In this document: positions 6,150-12,184 of the stretch, in pieces
How the letters are laid out: each line of letters opens with the position of its first letter
Numbering within the stretch: the stretch's first letter is position 1
Source of the DNA: an uncultured Collinsella sp.
GTDB lineage: Bacteria > Actinomycetota > Coriobacteriia > Coriobacteriales > Coriobacteriaceae
DNA length: 13,740 nucleotides
Direction: 5' to 3'
Assembly: GCA_900752275.1 (NCBI GenBank)
Contig: CAADUS010000089.1
Coordinates: forward strand, 1 to 13,740
The notes under the pieces: model-generated
Seen by the model: the letters and a program-made list of their open reading frames with translations, nothing else
Databases searched by the model: none
Told to the model about the DNA's origin: nothing
Program-made: the position numbers and the translations under genes

Positions 6150-6944
6150 ATGAATACGTTCATCAGTGCGGTGCTCGTCGGCCTCGTCGGCGTGTTCTGC
6201 ATGTGGGACTCCCGCCTGCTCGGTCGTCTTAACTTCGAGCAGCCTCTCGTTGGCGCTACGCTCGTCGGTCTGCTGCTGGGCGATGTGCCCACCGGCCTTG
6301 CCGTCGGTGCCGCCGTCGAGCTCGTGTCCATGGGCCTGGTGCAGGTCGGCGCCGCCGTTCCGCCCGATATGGTCCTGGGCGGCATCGTGGCCGCTGCCTT
6401 TGCGTGCCTGACCGATGCTTCCGCCGAGACCGCCATGACGATTGCCATCCCGGTCGCCGTCCTGGGTCAGCTCCTCGGCATCGTGTTCCGTTCCATCATC
6501 GCCGTCCTCACCCATGTGGCAGATAACGCGATTGATAACGGAAAGTTCAAGACCGCCTACCGTATGCACATCTGCGCCGGCTCCGGTTTGTACGCCATCA
6601 TGTACTTCCTGCCGATTTTCCTCGCCGTCTTTGTTGGCACCGACCTGGTTCAGGCCATCGTCAACATGGTTCCCGAGTGGCTGTCCACTGGTCTTAACGT
6701 TTCGACCAAGATCATGACCGCCTACGGCTTGGCTCTGCTGCTCACCATGATGATCAAGAAGGGTATGACTCCGTTCCTGTTCATCGGTTTCCTGCTCGCC
6801 GCTTACCTCAACCTGTCCGTCATCGCGGTCGCTCTGATCGGTGTGTGCCTGGCTGTCGTCTTCATGGGCTTCAAGTTCAACGGTTCCCATGCAGCCGCCG
6901 GTGTCGATTCCGACTACGATCCGCTCGAAGACGACGAAGACTAA
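6150..6944 (+). CDS. Mannose/sorbose-family PTS EIIC permease
   Basis: This 264-residue integral membrane protein is the translocating subunit of the mannose-type PTS, working with EIID. The N-terminal region has the family pattern FCMWDSRLLGRLNFEQPLV, then GLLLGDVPTGLAVGAAVELVSMGL and GAAVPPDMVLGGIVAAAFA, where the glycine/proline-rich segments line the sugar pathway. Several hydrophobic helices follow. The tail from about residue 248 is acidic (SDYDPLEDDED). GAAAGGAG lies 6 nt before the ATG. The TAA (6942-6944) overlaps the AAGGAGG ribosome site of EIID, indicating tight coupling. Substrate cannot be read from EIIC; the flanking deglycases point to a glycated amine rather than plain mannose. 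Confidence 0.94.
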   Translation: MNTFISAVLVGLVGVFCMWDSRLLGRLNFEQPLVGATLVGLLLGDVPTGLAVGAAVELVSMGLVQVGAAVPPDMVLGGIVAAAFACLTDASAETAMTIAIPVAVLGQLLGIVFRSIIAVLTHVADNAIDNGKFKTAYRMHICAGSGLYAIMYFLPIFLAVFVGTDLVQAIVNMVPEWLSTGLNVSTKIMTAYGLALLLTMMIKKGMTPFLFIGFLLAAYLNLSVIAVALIGVCLAVVFMGFKFNGSHAAAGVDSDYDPLEDDED

Positions 6945-6957
6945 GGAGGAACACACT

Positions 6958-7791
6958 ATGGCAACCGCAACCAAGGACGTGTCCCTGAACAAGAAGGTCA
7001 GCCAGTTCTTCTGGCGCTCCTGGGCCATCCAGGCCTCTTGGAACTACGAGCGTCAGATGAACATGGGCTTCCTCTACGGCATGGTTCCCACGCTCGATCG
7101 CCTCTATCCGGATGAGTCCGACCCCAAGCAGCTCGCTGCTAAGAAAGAGGCTTACCACCGTCACATGGCGTTCTACAACTGCACCCCGCAGACGAGCGCT
7201 TTCATCCTGGGCCTCGCCGCCTCCATGGAGGAGGAGTACGCCAAGGATCCCGAGAACTTCAACCCCGATTCGATTAACGCGGTCAAGACCTCCCTTATGG
7301 GCCCGCTTTCCGGCATCGGTGACTCCTTCTTCCAGGGCACCATCCGCGTTATCGCCTTTGGCTTGGGCGTTCAGCTGGCTCAGCAGGGCTCCATCATGGG
7401 CCCGATCCTGGCCCTTCTCATCTCCATCGTCCCCTCCGTGCTGATTACTTGGTTCGCAGCCAAGATGGGCTATCAGGGCGGCCACGAGTACCTGAGCAAG
7501 CTTCAGGGCGGCGACCTCATGGAGAAGCTCATGTATGTCTGCGGCATCGTGGGTCTTATGTCCGTGGGCGGCATGATCGCCACGCTCATCGGCGCCACCA
7601 CCCCGCTGCAGTTCGCTGACGGCACTGTCGTTATCCAGGACATCCTGGACAGCATGATGCCCCAGATGATCTCCCTTGGCCTCACCGGCCTTATGTACTG
7701 GCTCATCAAGAAGAACGTCAACACCGGTTGGCTTCTCGTGATCGCCATTGTGGGCGGCATCGCCCTCTCCGCGGTCGGCATCCTGGCTTAG
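6958..7791 (+). CDS. Mannose/sorbose-family PTS EIID component
   Basis: This 277-residue membrane protein pairs with EIIC. The conserved N-terminal region reads KKVSQFFWRSWAIQASWNYERQ and GFLYGMVPTLDRLYPD, then TPQTSAFILGLAASMEEE and TSLMGPLSGIGDSFFQGTIR, all typical of EIID. Hydrophobic segments at about 140-170 and 195-275 anchor it near the C-terminus. ATG 6958 is used because AAGGAGG (6943-6949) lies 8 nt upstream; earlier in-frame starts lie inside EIIC. It is separated from SIS-2 by a 199-bp gap with two strong hairpins, so SIS-2 may be expressed at a different level. TAG at 7789-7791. Confidence 0.95.
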   Translation: MATATKDVSLNKKVSQFFWRSWAIQASWNYERQMNMGFLYGMVPTLDRLYPDESDPKQLAAKKEAYHRHMAFYNCTPQTSAFILGLAASMEEEYAKDPENFNPDSINAVKTSLMGPLSGIGDSFFQGTIRVIAFGLGVQLAQQGSIMGPILALLISIVPSVLITWFAAKMGYQGGHEYLSKLQGGDLMEKLMYVCGIVGLMSVGGMIATLIGATTPLQFADGTVVIQDILDSMMPQMISLGLTGLMYWLIKKNVNTGWLLVIAIVGGIALSAVGILA

Positions 7792-7816
7792 TCGCGACTA
7801 AGCGCCTAACCGCTTT

Positions 7817-7858
7817 CCCCCGGGGGCCTGCCTGGCATCCCATACCCCAGGCAGGCTT
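7817..7858 (+). terminator. GC-rich hairpin between EIID and SIS-2
   Basis: GCCTGCCTGG (7826-7835) pairs perfectly with CCAGGCAGGC (7847-7856), with two more possible G-T pairs outside. The palindrome CCCCCGGGGG (7817-7826) abuts it. The tail is only TTCC, so complete termination is doubtful. It may be a partial terminator or a 3'-stabiliser setting the ratio of PTS to SIS-2 message. Confidence 0.5.
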
Positions 7859-7869
7859 CCATCCCCAAA

Positions 7870-7900
7870 ATGCGACAATGGGACAGTCCCTTTGTCGCAT
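7870..7900. repeat. GGGACAG-core hairpin repeat
   Basis: ATGCGACAA (7870-7878) pairs perfectly with TTGTCGCAT (7892-7900). The 13-nt loop TGGGACAGTCCCT is itself a near-palindrome (GGGAC-A-GTCCC). The stem differs from the other family members, while the GGGACAG core is kept. It lies 91 bp before the SIS-2 start. Confidence 0.75.
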
Positions 7901-7990
7901 CCTCAACGGGCCGGCGACTCGGCCCAAACCACGGTAACCCTGCGAGCGCCCGGCAATGTGGCGCCGCAAAAATTGAAAGGAATGTGTCAG

Positions 7991-8974
7991 ATGTACGAGA
8001 TCGACCTTAACCTCCCTAAGCAGATCGTCGCTGACGTCCTGTCCAACCACGAGATCCACAGCGTCGCTTTCGTCGGCTGCGGTGCCTCCATGTCCGACCT
8101 TTACCCCGCCAAGTACTTCCTGGCCAACAACACGGACAAGCTGAACGTTCAGATCTTCACCGCTAACGAGTTCAACTACGACACGCCTTCTTGGGTCAAC
8201 GAGCACACCTTCGTGATCACCTGCTCCCTCGGTGGCTCCACGCCCGAGACCGTCGAGGCCAACAAGACCGCCAAGAAGCACAACTGCCCGGTTGTCTCCC
8301 TCACCAACAAGGCTGGCTCCGCTCTGACCGTCGACGCCGACCACGTCATCGTTCACGGCTTCCATGCCAACTATGCTGCCAAGGCCGAGAAGCCCGCCTA
8401 CGCCATCGCTCTTGCTCTCGAGATCCTTCAGCAGACCGAGGGCTATGATCACTACGAGGACATGATCACCGGCCTCACCAACATCTTCGAGCTGATCGAG
8501 AACGCTGCTCACTCCGCCAAGGGCCTGGCCAAGCAGTTCGCTCAGGACTTCAAGGACGACAAGATGATCTACTTCATGGCCTCCGGTGCCTCCGAGAAGA
8601 TGGCTTATTCTAACGCCGCCTTCCTGTTCACCGAGATGCAGTGGATCGACGCTGCTTCCTACAACACCGGCGAGTACTTCCACGGCCCGTTCGAGGTTTC
8701 CACCGAGGGTAAGCCCTACGTCTTCCTCATGTCCGACGGTGCTACCCGTCCGATGGACGCCCGCGCCCTCACCTTCCTTAAGCGCATGGGCGCCAAGGTC
8801 GCTCTGATCGACTCCAAGGACTACGGCCTGGCTGACGCCGTGCCCGCGAGCGTCCTCACCTACTTCAACCCGCTGCTGCACCTCGCCGTTATGCGCGAGT
8901 ACGGCAACCAGATCGCCGAGGCCCGTCAGCACCCGCTGACCATGCGTCGCTACATGTGGAAGCTTTCCTACTAA
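7991..8974 (+). CDS. SIS-domain sugar-phosphate deglycase, FrlB/GfrE-like (SIS-2)
   Basis: This 327-residue cytosolic protein is a two-domain SIS relative of SIS-1. The N-terminal half has VAFVGCGASMSDLYPAKYF at 25-43 and CSLGGSTPETVEA at 78-90, the phosphosugar-binding loop. The C-terminal half has E215 (FTEM) and H231 (GEYFHGPFEV), 16 apart, the catalytic spacing of FrlB and GlmS. It ends RRYMWKLSY. ATG 7991 is chosen because GAAAGG lies 10 nt upstream, the same arrangement as SIS-1; ATG 7982 is only 1 nt from it. Lying downstream of EIID with no clear promoter of its own, it probably belongs to the PTS operon. Expected reaction: a 6-phosphorylated glycated amine to glucose-6-phosphate and free amine. 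Which SIS protein uses the fructosamine and which another isomer cannot be told. Codon use suggests high expression. Confidence 0.88.
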   Translation: MYEIDLNLPKQIVADVLSNHEIHSVAFVGCGASMSDLYPAKYFLANNTDKLNVQIFTANEFNYDTPSWVNEHTFVITCSLGGSTPETVEANKTAKKHNCPVVSLTNKAGSALTVDADHVIVHGFHANYAAKAEKPAYAIALALEILQQTEGYDHYEDMITGLTNIFELIENAAHSAKGLAKQFAQDFKDDKMIYFMASGASEKMAYSNAAFLFTEMQWIDAASYNTGEYFHGPFEVSTEGKPYVFLMSDGATRPMDARALTFLKRMGAKVALIDSKDYGLADAVPASVLTYFNPLLHLAVMREYGNQIAEARQHPLTMRRYMWKLSY

Positions 8975-9005
8975 TCACAAGTAAGTAAACCTTACGGGTT
9001 GATTG

Positions 9006-9040
9006 AAAGGGGATGGGGTTTGCGCCCCGTCCCCTTTTTT
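9006..9040 (+). terminator. Rho-independent terminator after SIS-2
   Basis: AAAGGGGATGGGG (9006-9018) pairs with CCCCGTCCCCTTT (9025-9037) through 13 positions with one G-T wobble. The loop is TTTGCG and the T-run covers 9035-9040. It ends the PTS/SIS-2 operon and isolates the HAD gene. Confidence 0.92.
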
Positions 9041-9077
9041 GCTCTGGGGAGGGCGTATCCGTCGCGCCACAAAACCT

Positions 9078-9120
9078 CAGATAAAACCTACCAAAATAAA
9101 CCTGTCCCTTTTTGGCAGGT
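9078..9120 (+). repeat. 43-nt CTGTCCC hairpin repeat, left of HAD gene
   Basis: The element starts CAGATAAAACCT, has arms CCTACCAAAA/TTTTGGCAGG (one mismatch) and the 13-nt core TAAACCTGTCCCT (9097-9109). An inverted copy lies at 9752-9794 with the identical core and 39 of 43 matching positions. A third copy is at 11065. It stops just before the HAD ribosome site GGGAGGAG (9121-9128), so the hairpin is probably in, or next to, that gene's 5' leader. Confidence 0.85.
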
Positions 9121-9134
9121 GGGAGGAGATGCGT

Positions 9135-9764
9135 ATGATCAAAGCAGTGCTGTTTGATATGGACGGCGTGCTGGTCGATACCGAGTGGTTCTACAACCGT
9201 CGTCGCGTGGCGTTTATGGAAGAGAAGGGGTTCCATTTTGACGAGATCCCCGATCTTTCGGGGTCTAACGAGCCTGCCATTTGGGAGGCGCTGGTGCCCG
9301 ACGATGTTGAGCTGCGCGAGCGTCTGCGCGTGGAGTACAAGCAAGTCTACAGCCCGGACCACCCCGTTCCGTATGCCGAGCTGCTCAACGAGCAGACGGA
9401 GCCGGTGATGCGCGAGCTGCACGAGCGTGGCGTGAAGTGTGCCATCGCGAGCTCGTCCTATCGCGAGCTCATTGACGAGCTGGTAGAGATTGCCGGTATC
9501 GCCGATGTGCTGGACTACACCATCAGCGGTCACGAGTGCAGTGCGTTTAAGCCCGACCCCGAGATCTACCTGCGTGCCATGGAGGCGCTGGGGGTGGAGC
9601 CTACCGAGTGCCTGGTTATCGAGGATTCGCCTATGGGGATTGAGGCTGGCAAACGTTCCGGCGCCCGCGTCCTGGCGCTGCGTCCGCACGAGGGCGTCAA
9701 CCTCGATCAATCGCGAGCCGATGCCGTTATCGACAACCTGACCGACATCCTACCTGCCATTTAG
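9135..9764 (+). CDS. HAD-superfamily hydrolase, beta-phosphoglucomutase/phosphatase-like (subfamily IA)
   Basis: This 209-residue cytosolic enzyme has the four HAD motifs. Motif I is AVLFDMDGVLVDTE, with nucleophile D8 and acid/base D10. Motif II is IASSS (S106/S107), motif III FKPDPEIY (K139), and motif IV IEDSPMGIEAG (E163-D164). A helical cap occupies about 15-90. Relatives are beta-phosphoglucomutases and small phosphosugar phosphatases; the sequence does not decide between them. ATG 9135 is preferred because GGAGG ends 8 nt before it; the in-frame ATG 9129 touches the ribosome site. The gene is bracketed by inverted copies of a 43-nt repeat, and the right copy encodes the last residues and stop, so the C-terminus (LPAI) may have been reset by repeat insertion. 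It lies outside the PTS operon terminator, and a pathway role is uncertain. Confidence 0.9.
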   Translation: MIKAVLFDMDGVLVDTEWFYNRRRVAFMEEKGFHFDEIPDLSGSNEPAIWEALVPDDVELRERLRVEYKQVYSPDHPVPYAELLNEQTEPVMRELHERGVKCAIASSSYRELIDELVEIAGIADVLDYTISGHECSAFKPDPEIYLRAMEALGVEPTECLVIEDSPMGIEAGKRSGARVLALRPHEGVNLDQSRADAVIDNLTDILPAI

Positions 9765-9794
9765 GGACAGGTTTATTTTGGCAGGTTTTATCTG
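9752..9794 (-). repeat. 43-nt CTGTCCC hairpin repeat, right of HAD gene (inverted)
   Basis: Read on the minus strand this copy has the CAGATAAAACCT start, the arm CCTGCCA pairing with TGGCAGG, and the core TAAACCTGTCCCT, identical to the left copy. Its first 13 bases overlap the HAD coding region and include the TAG stop (9762-9764). The mismatch in the left copy is a G-C pair here. Confidence 0.85.
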
Positions 9795-9809
9795 GGCAAA
9801 TGCCGAATT

Positions 9810-9848
9810 CGCCGTGAAGGGATCGCTTTCTTCACGGCGTTTTTCTTT
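9810..9848 (+). terminator. Rho-independent terminator after HAD gene
   Basis: CGCCGTGAAG (9810-9819) pairs perfectly with CTTCACGGCG (9830-9839) over a 10-nt loop. It is followed by TTTTTCTTTT. Confidence 0.92.
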
Positions 9849-9893
9849 TGAGTGGCCTCACGGTCCTTCTGATGGTTGTCGAGAGAGGGTGAA

Positions 9894-9925
9894 TTGAAGC
9901 GCCCCCGCACGCTCCATGCTACAAT
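9894..9925 (+). promoter_or_regulatory. Promoter of the YitT gene
   Basis: TACAAT (9920-9925) is preceded by TG at the extended -10 position (TGCTACAAT). TTGAAG (9894-9899) could be a -35, but the 20-nt spacing is long, so the extended -10 probably dominates. It lies 45 bp before the GTG start. Confidence 0.6.
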
Positions 9926-9970
9926 CGCGGGCATGCCCCACAACTACATCTGCCTTCGAAAGGAGCCTGC

Positions 9971-10978
9971 GTGGCGAACGCCATCGAACAGCTCACGGAC
10001 CGCGTGCTCGTGCTCGGCCGCCTCACCATCGTCCGCCGCGCCATTACCGCCGTGGCGGTCACCATTTCCGCCGTTCTCCAGACATTTCTGATCCAAGCGT
10101 TCATTCGGCCCGCCGACCTGCTTCCGAGCGGTCTTACCGGCGTCGCGGTCCTGCTCGATCGCGTTACCTCGCTGGGCGGTGTTCACATCGACATCTCGCT
10201 CGGCATGCTCGCGCTCAACATCCCCGTGGCGCTCCTATGCTGGAGCGGCATCAGCAAGCGCTTCGTCATCTTCTCGATGATGCAGGTCGTGCTCTCGTCG
10301 CTGTTCCTCAACATCTTTCACTTTGCCCCGTTTTTGGGCGACAAGATTATGCTCATCATTTTTGGCGGCGTGGTCTCGGGTCTGGGCGCTGCCATCGCGC
10401 TAAAGTCCGGCGCATCCACCGGCGGCACCGACTTTATCGCGCTGTGGGTCTCCAACCACACGGGCAAGACTATCTGGGGCGTCATCTTTGGTTTCAACTG
10501 CTTTATCCTGGCGATCTTTGGCTTTATGTTTGGCTGGGACAATGCGGCGTACTCCATCGTGTTCCAGTTTATTTCGACCAAGACCATCGACAGTTTCTAT
10601 CGTCGCTACGACCGCGTGACGCAGCAGATCACGACGCGCAAGGCAGACGAGGTCATGACCGCCTATGTTGACCATTTTCAGCACGGCATTAGCTGTGCCG
10701 AGGTCATCGGCGGATACAGCCGCGAAAAGATGTACCTGCTGCACGCCGTTGTCTCGACCTACGAGAGCCAGGACATCATCAAGCTGGTGTGCGACATTGA
10801 TCCCGGCGCCGTGATCAACGTGTTCCACACGCTCAACTTTGTGGGCGGCTGGTGGGGTGGTCATGTCGACGAGCCCATGCCCACGGCCGTTCCCGATCCT
10901 GACAAGCCCGCACGTATGGCCAACAGGTGGGCGCGCCTCTGCGAGCAGGACAGCTTGCAGCAGGACGACGGCAAGTAG
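9971..10978 (+). CDS. YitT-family membrane protein with DUF2179 domain
   Basis: This 335-residue inner-membrane protein has about five to six hydrophobic segments in residues 22-205. They include the family pattern FIRPADLLPSGLTGVAVLL at 45-63 and the GASTGGTDFIAL motif at 147-158. A soluble C-terminal DUF2179 domain at about 212-295 holds DRVTQQITTRKADEV, HGISCAEVIGGYS and DIDPGAVINVFHTLNFVGG. The family is widespread in Gram-positive bacteria; its molecular function is unsettled, with transport and nucleotide sensing both suggested. GTG 9971 follows AAAGGAG by 5 nt and is the convincing start. It has its own extended -10 promoter and a strong terminator, so it is a single-gene transcript. 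The last 35 residues are hydrophilic and Pro/Asp-rich. There is no visible link to the PTS system. Confidence 0.92.
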   Translation: MANAIEQLTDRVLVLGRLTIVRRAITAVAVTISAVLQTFLIQAFIRPADLLPSGLTGVAVLLDRVTSLGGVHIDISLGMLALNIPVALLCWSGISKRFVIFSMMQVVLSSLFLNIFHFAPFLGDKIMLIIFGGVVSGLGAAIALKSGASTGGTDFIALWVSNHTGKTIWGVIFGFNCFILAIFGFMFGWDNAAYSIVFQFISTKTIDSFYRRYDRVTQQITTRKADEVMTAYVDHFQHGISCAEVIGGYSREKMYLLHAVVSTYESQDIIKLVCDIDPGAVINVFHTLNFVGGWWGGHVDEPMPTAVPDPDKPARMANRWARLCEQDSLQQDDGK

Positions 10979-11021
10979 GGTATTGGCATTTTGCCGGCAC
11001 GGCGCAATCCTGTCCGCTTGA

Positions 11022-11061
11022 GCCTCCCGAAAGCCTCGCTGCTTTCGGGAGGCCTTCGTTT
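11022..11061 (+). terminator. Rho-independent terminator after YitT gene
   Basis: GCCTCCCGAAAGC (11022-11034) pairs perfectly over 13 bp with GCTTTCGGGAGGC (11041-11053) around CTCGCT. The tail is CTTCGTTT. Confidence 0.9.
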
Positions 11062-11064
11062 GCC

Positions 11065-11106
11065 CAGATAAAACCTACCAAAATGAAGCTGTCGCTTTTT
11101 GGTAGG
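11065..11106 (+). repeat. 43-nt hairpin repeat, third copy, diverged core
   Basis: It starts CAGATAAAACCT like the copies around the HAD gene. Its arms CCTACCAAAA/TTTTGGTAGG pair perfectly over 10 bp. The core TGAAGCTGTCGCT differs at three positions from TAAACCTGTCCCT. Where the left HAD-side copy has an A-C mismatch, this copy has an A-T pair. It sits 3 bp after the YitT terminator and 92 bp before GntR-2. Confidence 0.82.
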
Positions 11107-11149
11107 GAGGGTGTATCGTTTTATCATTATGAGGTAACATGAACCTAGA

Positions 11150-11185
11150 CGTTATATACGTATTAGTTATTTCGATATTTCGATA
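11150..11185 (+). promoter_or_regulatory. Candidate autoregulatory region of GntR-2
   Basis: CGTTATATACGTATTA (11150-11165), on the opposite strand, matches 12 of 16 bases of the exporter-side element TATAACGACTATAACG. A near-palindrome ACGTTATATACGT covers 11149-11161. Next comes an exact tandem repeat, TTTCGATA twice (11170-11185). All lie within 50 bp of the GntR-2 start, where a repressor would control its own gene. Confidence 0.45.
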
Positions 11186-11198
11186 AGAGTGATCAGAT

Positions 11199-11918
11199 AT
11201 GCCTGCACCCAAAAATGCACCGCTTTACCAGCAGATTTACGACGAAATCAAGGATGCGATCGAGAAAGGTGTTTATGCACCCAAGGAGCGTATTCCGTCC
11301 GAGCTTGAGCTAGCCGAGCAGTACGAGGTAAGCCGAATTACGGTGCGCCGCGCCGTCGAGGAGCTGTGCTCCGATGGTTACCTGGTTAAGCAACAGGGCC
11401 GCGGCACCTTTGTTTCCACGCCGCATATCAATCGCCAGTTCCACGCCTCGACGCTGCAGACGTTTACCGCGCTGTGTGCCAACAACGGCATGAAGGCCGG
11501 TGCGCATGTGATCGATCGCCAGATCGTTCCGGCGCGCCAAAACGAGATGGAGTTCTTTGGCCTGCAGAAGGATGCGCTGCTGCTGCATATCAAGCGCGTG
11601 CGTACGGCCGACGGCGAGCCCATCTTTGAGGAGAACATCTTTGTGCCGTTTGATGCCTACCGTGAGCTGTTGACGGCCGATCTTGAGGACAAGTCGATTT
11701 TTGCCGAGGTCGAGCGTGTTGGCGGAATCCCGATTGTCTCGGTTGGCTACCGTACGGTCGAGGCCGTTCGAGCTAATGCCGAGCAGGCGGCCGAGCTGGG
11801 CATTGCCCCGCATGATCCACTGCTCAACCTGCGCGCCGGCTTTACCGGTCCCAACGATGAGCCGGTCCTGATGGGTAAGCAGTACTACGTGGGATCGCGC
11901 TACGTCATGGTCATGTAG
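11199..11918 (+). CDS. GntR/HutC-family transcriptional regulator with UTRA domain (GntR-2)
   Basis: This 239-residue regulator has a GntR winged helix at about 8-73 (IPSELELAEQYEVSRITVRR, then the wing VKQQGRGTFVS). A UTRA effector domain at about 90-235 includes LLLHIKRVRTADGEPIFEENIFVP and LLNLRAGFTG. UTRA regulators respond to phosphosugars or related metabolites. It shares the architecture of GntR-1 but is clearly divergent. A degenerate copy of the element found before the exporter and the PTS operon lies in its own upstream region, so control of those genes is the leading inference, although about 2.2 kb and two unrelated genes separate it from SIS-2. The ribosome site is weak (AAGAG, 9 nt before the ATG), fitting low expression. 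The post-stop stem-loop begins 6 bp after its TAG. Confidence 0.93.
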   Translation: MPAPKNAPLYQQIYDEIKDAIEKGVYAPKERIPSELELAEQYEVSRITVRRAVEELCSDGYLVKQQGRGTFVSTPHINRQFHASTLQTFTALCANNGMKAGAHVIDRQIVPARQNEMEFFGLQKDALLLHIKRVRTADGEPIFEENIFVPFDAYRELLTADLEDKSIFAEVERVGGIPIVSVGYRTVEAVRANAEQAAELGIAPHDPLLNLRAGFTGPNDEPVLMGKQYYVGSRYVMVM

Positions 11919-11924
11919 CTCTAG

Positions 11925-11963
11925 TTGCGCGGTTTTCCAAACCGCGCAACGGCTCGACGCTGC
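11925..11963 (+). repeat. Post-stop stem-loop repeat, copy 2
   Basis: TTGCGCGGTTT (11925-11935) pairs perfectly with AAACCGCGCAA (11939-11949) over a TCC loop, then CGGCTCGACGCTGC (11950-11963). Apart from one compensated pair and a shorter loop it equals the element after SIS-1 (3510-3549). Both copies begin within 6 nt of a stop codon. Confidence 0.75.
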
Positions 11964-11990
11964 AAGCCCGCCAGAGCGGCAATTTGCAGA

Positions 11991-12085
11991 ATGAGCGTGG
12001 ATAATCTCCCGTTTTTGGCTCAACGGCGTGCTCAAAGTGGGAAATTATCCACGCTCATCCGGAAAGTGTCCAAAAATCCACGCTC
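11991..12085. repeat. GAGCGTGGAT palindromic repeat upstream of recQ
   Basis: ATGAGCGTGGATAAT (11991-12005) pairs perfectly with ATTATCCACGCTCAT (12044-12058). The helix extends four more pairs after one mismatch, around a 28-nt loop. A third, direct half (ATCCACGCTC, 12076-12085) follows 29 nt after the previous one. There is no T-run and no coding content. The remaining gap to recQ (12086-12184) holds only a -10-like box and a ribosome site. Confidence 0.75.
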
Positions 12086-12147
12086 GTTCCCTTCGGATTG
12101 CATCGCCCGTGGCCGACAGCGGCGCGGCACCGGTCCGCGTGGCGGCG

Positions 12148-12153
12148 TATAAT
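12148..12153 (+). promoter_or_regulatory. Probable -10 box of recQ
   Basis: A perfect TATAAT stands in otherwise GC-rich DNA 31 bp before the recQ ATG. I see no recognisable -35 at the right distance. Confidence 0.5.
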
Positions 12154-12184
12154 CGGCGGCAGATGACTTGAACGTTAGGAAACC

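Noticed and set aside
7892..7990. Extended N-terminus for SIS-2 starting at ATG 7892
   Set aside because: The start lies inside a hairpin arm without ribosome site; GAAAGG 10 nt before ATG 7991 matches the SIS-1 arrangement.
7718..8932. Long minus-strand open frame (about 400 codons) opposite SIS-2
   Set aside because: It mirrors the codon bias of the plus-strand gene, its translation is a low-complexity Gly/Val/Leu/Asp mix without family motifs, and SIS-2 is clearly real. The same applies to minus-strand frames at 2490-3464, 5157-5960, 6114-7028 and 12566-13645.
9003..9134. Extended N-terminus for the HAD protein starting at TTG 9003
   Set aside because: This would translate the SIS-2 terminator and the left 43-nt repeat; the HAD motif I starts naturally at ATG 9135 after a good ribosome site.
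9078..9794. Complete insertion sequence around the HAD gene
   Set aside because: No transposase lies inside the framed segment, and I see no clear target duplication; the inverted repeats are hairpin elements found singly elsewhere in the window.
11139..11186. 15-codon leader peptide before GntR-2 (MNLDVIYVLVISIFR) with a GAGGT ribosome site
   Set aside because: It overlaps the probable operator and the TTTCGATA tandem repeat, and nothing suggests attenuation; length and composition are within chance for AT-rich DNA.
11925..12152. 75-codon plus-strand frame between GntR-2 and recQ
   Set aside because: It is made of the stem-loop repeat and the palindrome, with no ribosome site and no family resemblance.
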